Of a stretch of 47,563 nt of DNA, positions 45,569-47,563 are shown in pieces; the first letter of the stretch is position 1; every line of letters starts with the position of its first letter. The position numbers were made by a program, and so were the translations under genes. The notes under the pieces were generated by a model, which ran no database searches, had not been told where the DNA came from, and saw nothing but the letters and a program-made list of their open reading frames with translations. Source of the stretch: Candidatus Blautia merdavium (GTDB lineage: Bacteria; Bacillota; Clostridia; Lachnospirales; Lachnospiraceae); contig DWVZ01000026.1 in the NCBI GenBank assembly GCA_019119975.1, positions 1-47,563 on the forward strand, written 5' to 3'.

Positions 45569-46921
45569 TCAGCAGCTTTTCTCCGCCCATGCTTCTGGAC
45601 TGGCTTTGCCTATAGGCGGAAGAAATCTTTTTTGCGTCCAGCGCCTTCCCAACAGAATACTTCTGAACATTTCATCCGCACAGAAGGCTGAATAAATTCC
45701 GACGATCCCCAGATCCAGAAGGATTCCCAGAACATACGCCAGCCCCACGCCCCAGATCCACATAGAAAGAATACTGACAGCCACGCAGTAATAGACATCC
45801 CCCACTCCCTTTAAAGAATTGCCGAACATAAAATTGCCGACTTTAAACAGCAGGGTAAAGGCTTCCAAATAAATGATCCATTTCGCATTGCGGATAATTT
45901 CTCCATCCCCTGTAAAGAAATGCAGAAGCCAGTCGCTCATGAGGATTACCGCAGCATTTAAAAAAAGGACAAAAAGAATCCCGGCTCCGATGTTTTGCCA
46001 GCATTTCCGATACAAATCATCGTATTTCTTTTCTCCAAACAGGTATGCAATTATAATTCCTGTGGCAATGCCGATGGAATTCGGAATCATCGATACAAAC
46101 AGCATCAGATTCATAGCATAGATCTTAGCCGTCAGCACGCTGCTTCCCAGTGCAGTCAGCAAAACGGTAACAACCAACTGGGAAATCTTATAAGAAATAT
46201 TTTCACCTGCAGCCGGAACCCCGTATTGCAGGAGCAGCTTTATATTTTTCACAGACAGAGACAGATGATATGCAATTCCCAACTGGTGCCTGCTCAGAAA
46301 ATACAGGATCAGAAAACCCACCAAATTACTGCTCACCGTTGCGGCGGCAATGCCGAAAACAGGATCATAAGCAAACTGGAATGGATTTAAGATGACTGCT
46401 GCATCCAGTATGATATTGCATACATTTGTCAGGATTCCGATCAGCATTGCAGCTTTCGCTTTGGCAAAAATCCTGTAAACAGACACAAATACGGTATTTC
46501 CTCCCTGAAATACCAGACCTGCAGATATCACCATAAAATAAGTCCATGTACCTTCCCTCATAGGATCCGGCACCTGCAGCAGCTCCAAAAGAAATGGACT
46601 TCCTGCCATTAAAACCGCGCTCATCAGTATGCTGACCAGAACTGTACCTGTAACGGCATCCGAACATAACTGCCCTGCCTCTTTTTTCCTGCCGTCCCCC
46701 AAATATTGTGCGCCTACAATGGAGATGGAGGAGCTCAGTATCACGTACACCAGCAATAGGACTGCAAGGATCTGATTGGCATAGCCCACGCAAGCCACTG
46801 CCAGGTCTGAATATAGACTTAAAAACCAGGTATCCGCAAGTCCGAATAAAATCTGAAAAAAAGATTGAAAAATAATGGGGACACTCATGGAAAAGGTATT
46901 ATAATCATTTTTTAATTTCAT
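45569..46921 (-). CDS. MATE family efflux transporter
   Basis: A 450-residue exporter with about 12 membrane helices. The N-terminal VPIIFQSFFQILFGLADTWF, VGAQYLGDGRK and the second-half PNSIGIATGIIIAYLFGEKK are typical of MATE proteins, which export drugs or metabolites using a sodium or proton gradient. ATG 46921 is chosen over 46930 because GAGGG lies 9 nt before it and directly abuts the other. It follows the glycosyltransferase gene by about 12 bp, so the two form an operon. Base composition is more AT-rich than the atp or leu genes. Confidence 0.9.
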   Translation of the reverse strand: MKLKNDYNTFSMSVPIIFQSFFQILFGLADTWFLSLYSDLAVACVGYANQILAVLLLVYVILSSSISIVGAQYLGDGRKKEAGQLCSDAVTGTVLVSILMSAVLMAGSPFLLELLQVPDPMREGTWTYFMVISAGLVFQGGNTVFVSVYRIFAKAKAAMLIGILTNVCNIILDAAVILNPFQFAYDPVFGIAAATVSSNLVGFLILYFLSRHQLGIAYHLSLSVKNIKLLLQYGVPAAGENISYKISQLVVTVLLTALGSSVLTAKIYAMNLMLFVSMIPNSIGIATGIIIAYLFGEKKYDDLYRKCWQNIGAGILFVLFLNAAVILMSDWLLHFFTGDGEIIRNAKWIIYLEAFTLLFKVGNFMFGNSLKGVGDVYYCVAVSILSMWIWGVGLAYVLGILLDLGIVGIYSAFCADEMFRSILLGRRWTQKRFLPPIGKASPEAWAEKSC

Positions 46922-46933
46922 ATGCCGCATCCC

Positions 46934-47563
46934 TCAGACTTTCTCTTTTTCTGTGAGAAGTTCTTTATAGTATTGAAATCTACTTTTCAGCGGATGCGTA
47001 CAGGAATCTTTCCATGGTTTTTCCCTGCTGTTTGTGTAATGGATGATTTTGGGAGATGCCATAAGATCCTTCGCCGTTTTTTCGTCCATATCTATTTTCC
47101 GGTAATCCTTCTCATGAAACAAAGCTGTCATAACATTCCATTCATACGGCAATTCTGACCAGTCCTTCCATAAGACTGCATTCAGACCGTCCTGATCGTG
47201 CCACAGGACCTTATCTCTATATTCTTCCAAATACGCAAGGATCTTCTGGGGAATCTTTTCCTCCCTCCACTTTTTCAGATTGATCTTCAAAACTCCCGCA
47301 TTAAAGTATTTCCTTTCTCCCGGTATCCCTAAATCCGCATAGGTATTGAGCGCCAGCGGAGAAGATACCCTATGGGCATCATGAAACATCTCTGGCACTG
47401 CCATTACGGCACAGTTTTTCATGGGGATCTCCCATAGCTTTCTGATATCGCCTTCCACGATAATATCTCCATCCATGTTAGCAGAAAGGTTCAGATAGCT
47501 GCTGGAGAATTCCTCTTCCAAGCGGTGATGATCCTGAAAGGCAAAGTGCTTCGCCAGGATTTT
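46934..47563 (-). CDS. Glycosyltransferase family 8 protein, partial
   Basis: The C-terminal 209 residues of a GT8 (LgtC/GlgA-like retaining) glycosyltransferase; the N-terminus lies beyond the right edge, and the frame is open to the last base. The metal-binding DxD motif is in NMDGDIIVEGD, followed by YFNAGVLKINLKKWRE and WHDQDGLNAVLW, with a C-terminal KIIHYTN. Such enzymes add sugars to lipopolysaccharide, teichoic acid or glycoproteins. The acceptor is unknown. The MATE gene follows at once. Confidence 0.88.
   Translation of the reverse strand, partial: KILAKHFAFQDHHRLEEEFSSSYLNLSANMDGDIIVEGDIRKLWEIPMKNCAVMAVPEMFHDAHRVSSPLALNTYADLGIPGERKYFNAGVLKINLKKWREEKIPQKILAYLEEYRDKVLWHDQDGLNAVLWKDWSELPYEWNVMTALFHEKDYRKIDMDEKTAKDLMASPKIIHYTNSREKPWKDSCTHPLKSRFQYYKELLTEKEKV

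Overview
The window looks like a chromosomal segment of a Gram-positive, endospore-forming anaerobe, most likely a Lachnospiraceae (Blautia/Mediterraneibacter-like) bacterium. The reasons are strong GGAGG-type ribosome binding sites, a T-box leader on pheST, SpoIID- and SleB-type cell-wall proteins, an F-type atp operon in the clostridial order, and protein sequences that read like Lachnospiraceae homologues. I ran no database search, so the genus is a guess. Most genes are on the minus strand. No insertion sequence, prophage, integrase or CRISPR array is visible.

Layout, left to right. 1-5260: queA (partial), a histidine phosphatase, and pheT and pheS behind a T-box leader. 5217-9160: a YihY membrane protein, a SpoIID-like protein and galactose mutarotase. 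9421-14329: an HD hydrolase, threonine synthase, a SleB-like hydrolase and leuA. 14541-16681: a zinc alcohol dehydrogenase divergent from an AraC regulator, followed by tRNA-Pro. 16925-20492: a metallophosphoesterase and an MBOAT/DHHW surface O-acylation pair. 20566-24915: a TIM-barrel epimerase and a heterodimeric ABC exporter. 25152-29688: the branched-chain amino acid block leuD, leuC, a divergent lysR, ilvC and ilvN. 29899-36167: the complete atpBEFHAGDC operon. 36510-38825: a divergent sirtuin, a thioredoxin-reductase-like flavoprotein and a thioredoxin. 38985-41296: a UroD-family protein divergent from a second AraC regulator. 41284-43848: a lytTR-liaF-MFS operon. 44101-47563: rarA, a MATE exporter and a family 8 glycosyltransferase cut by the window edge.

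The main biology is core metabolism: tRNA charging, ATP synthesis, and Leu/Ile/Val/Thr synthesis. Small regulator-plus-effector modules lie in between. The most notable points are listed here. pheT, normally essential, carries one in-frame TAA, while its C-terminal third still reads as conserved protein. The start of atpB is split between two frames. A LytTR regulator has two direct repeats 21 bp apart just upstream of its own promoter. A thioredoxin-reductase-like protein lacks the usual NADPH-binding motif and lies beside a WCMPC thioredoxin and a sirtuin with altered NAD-site motifs. Several promoters are embedded in the 3' ends of upstream genes. I do not see a clearly new multi-gene defence or mobile system.
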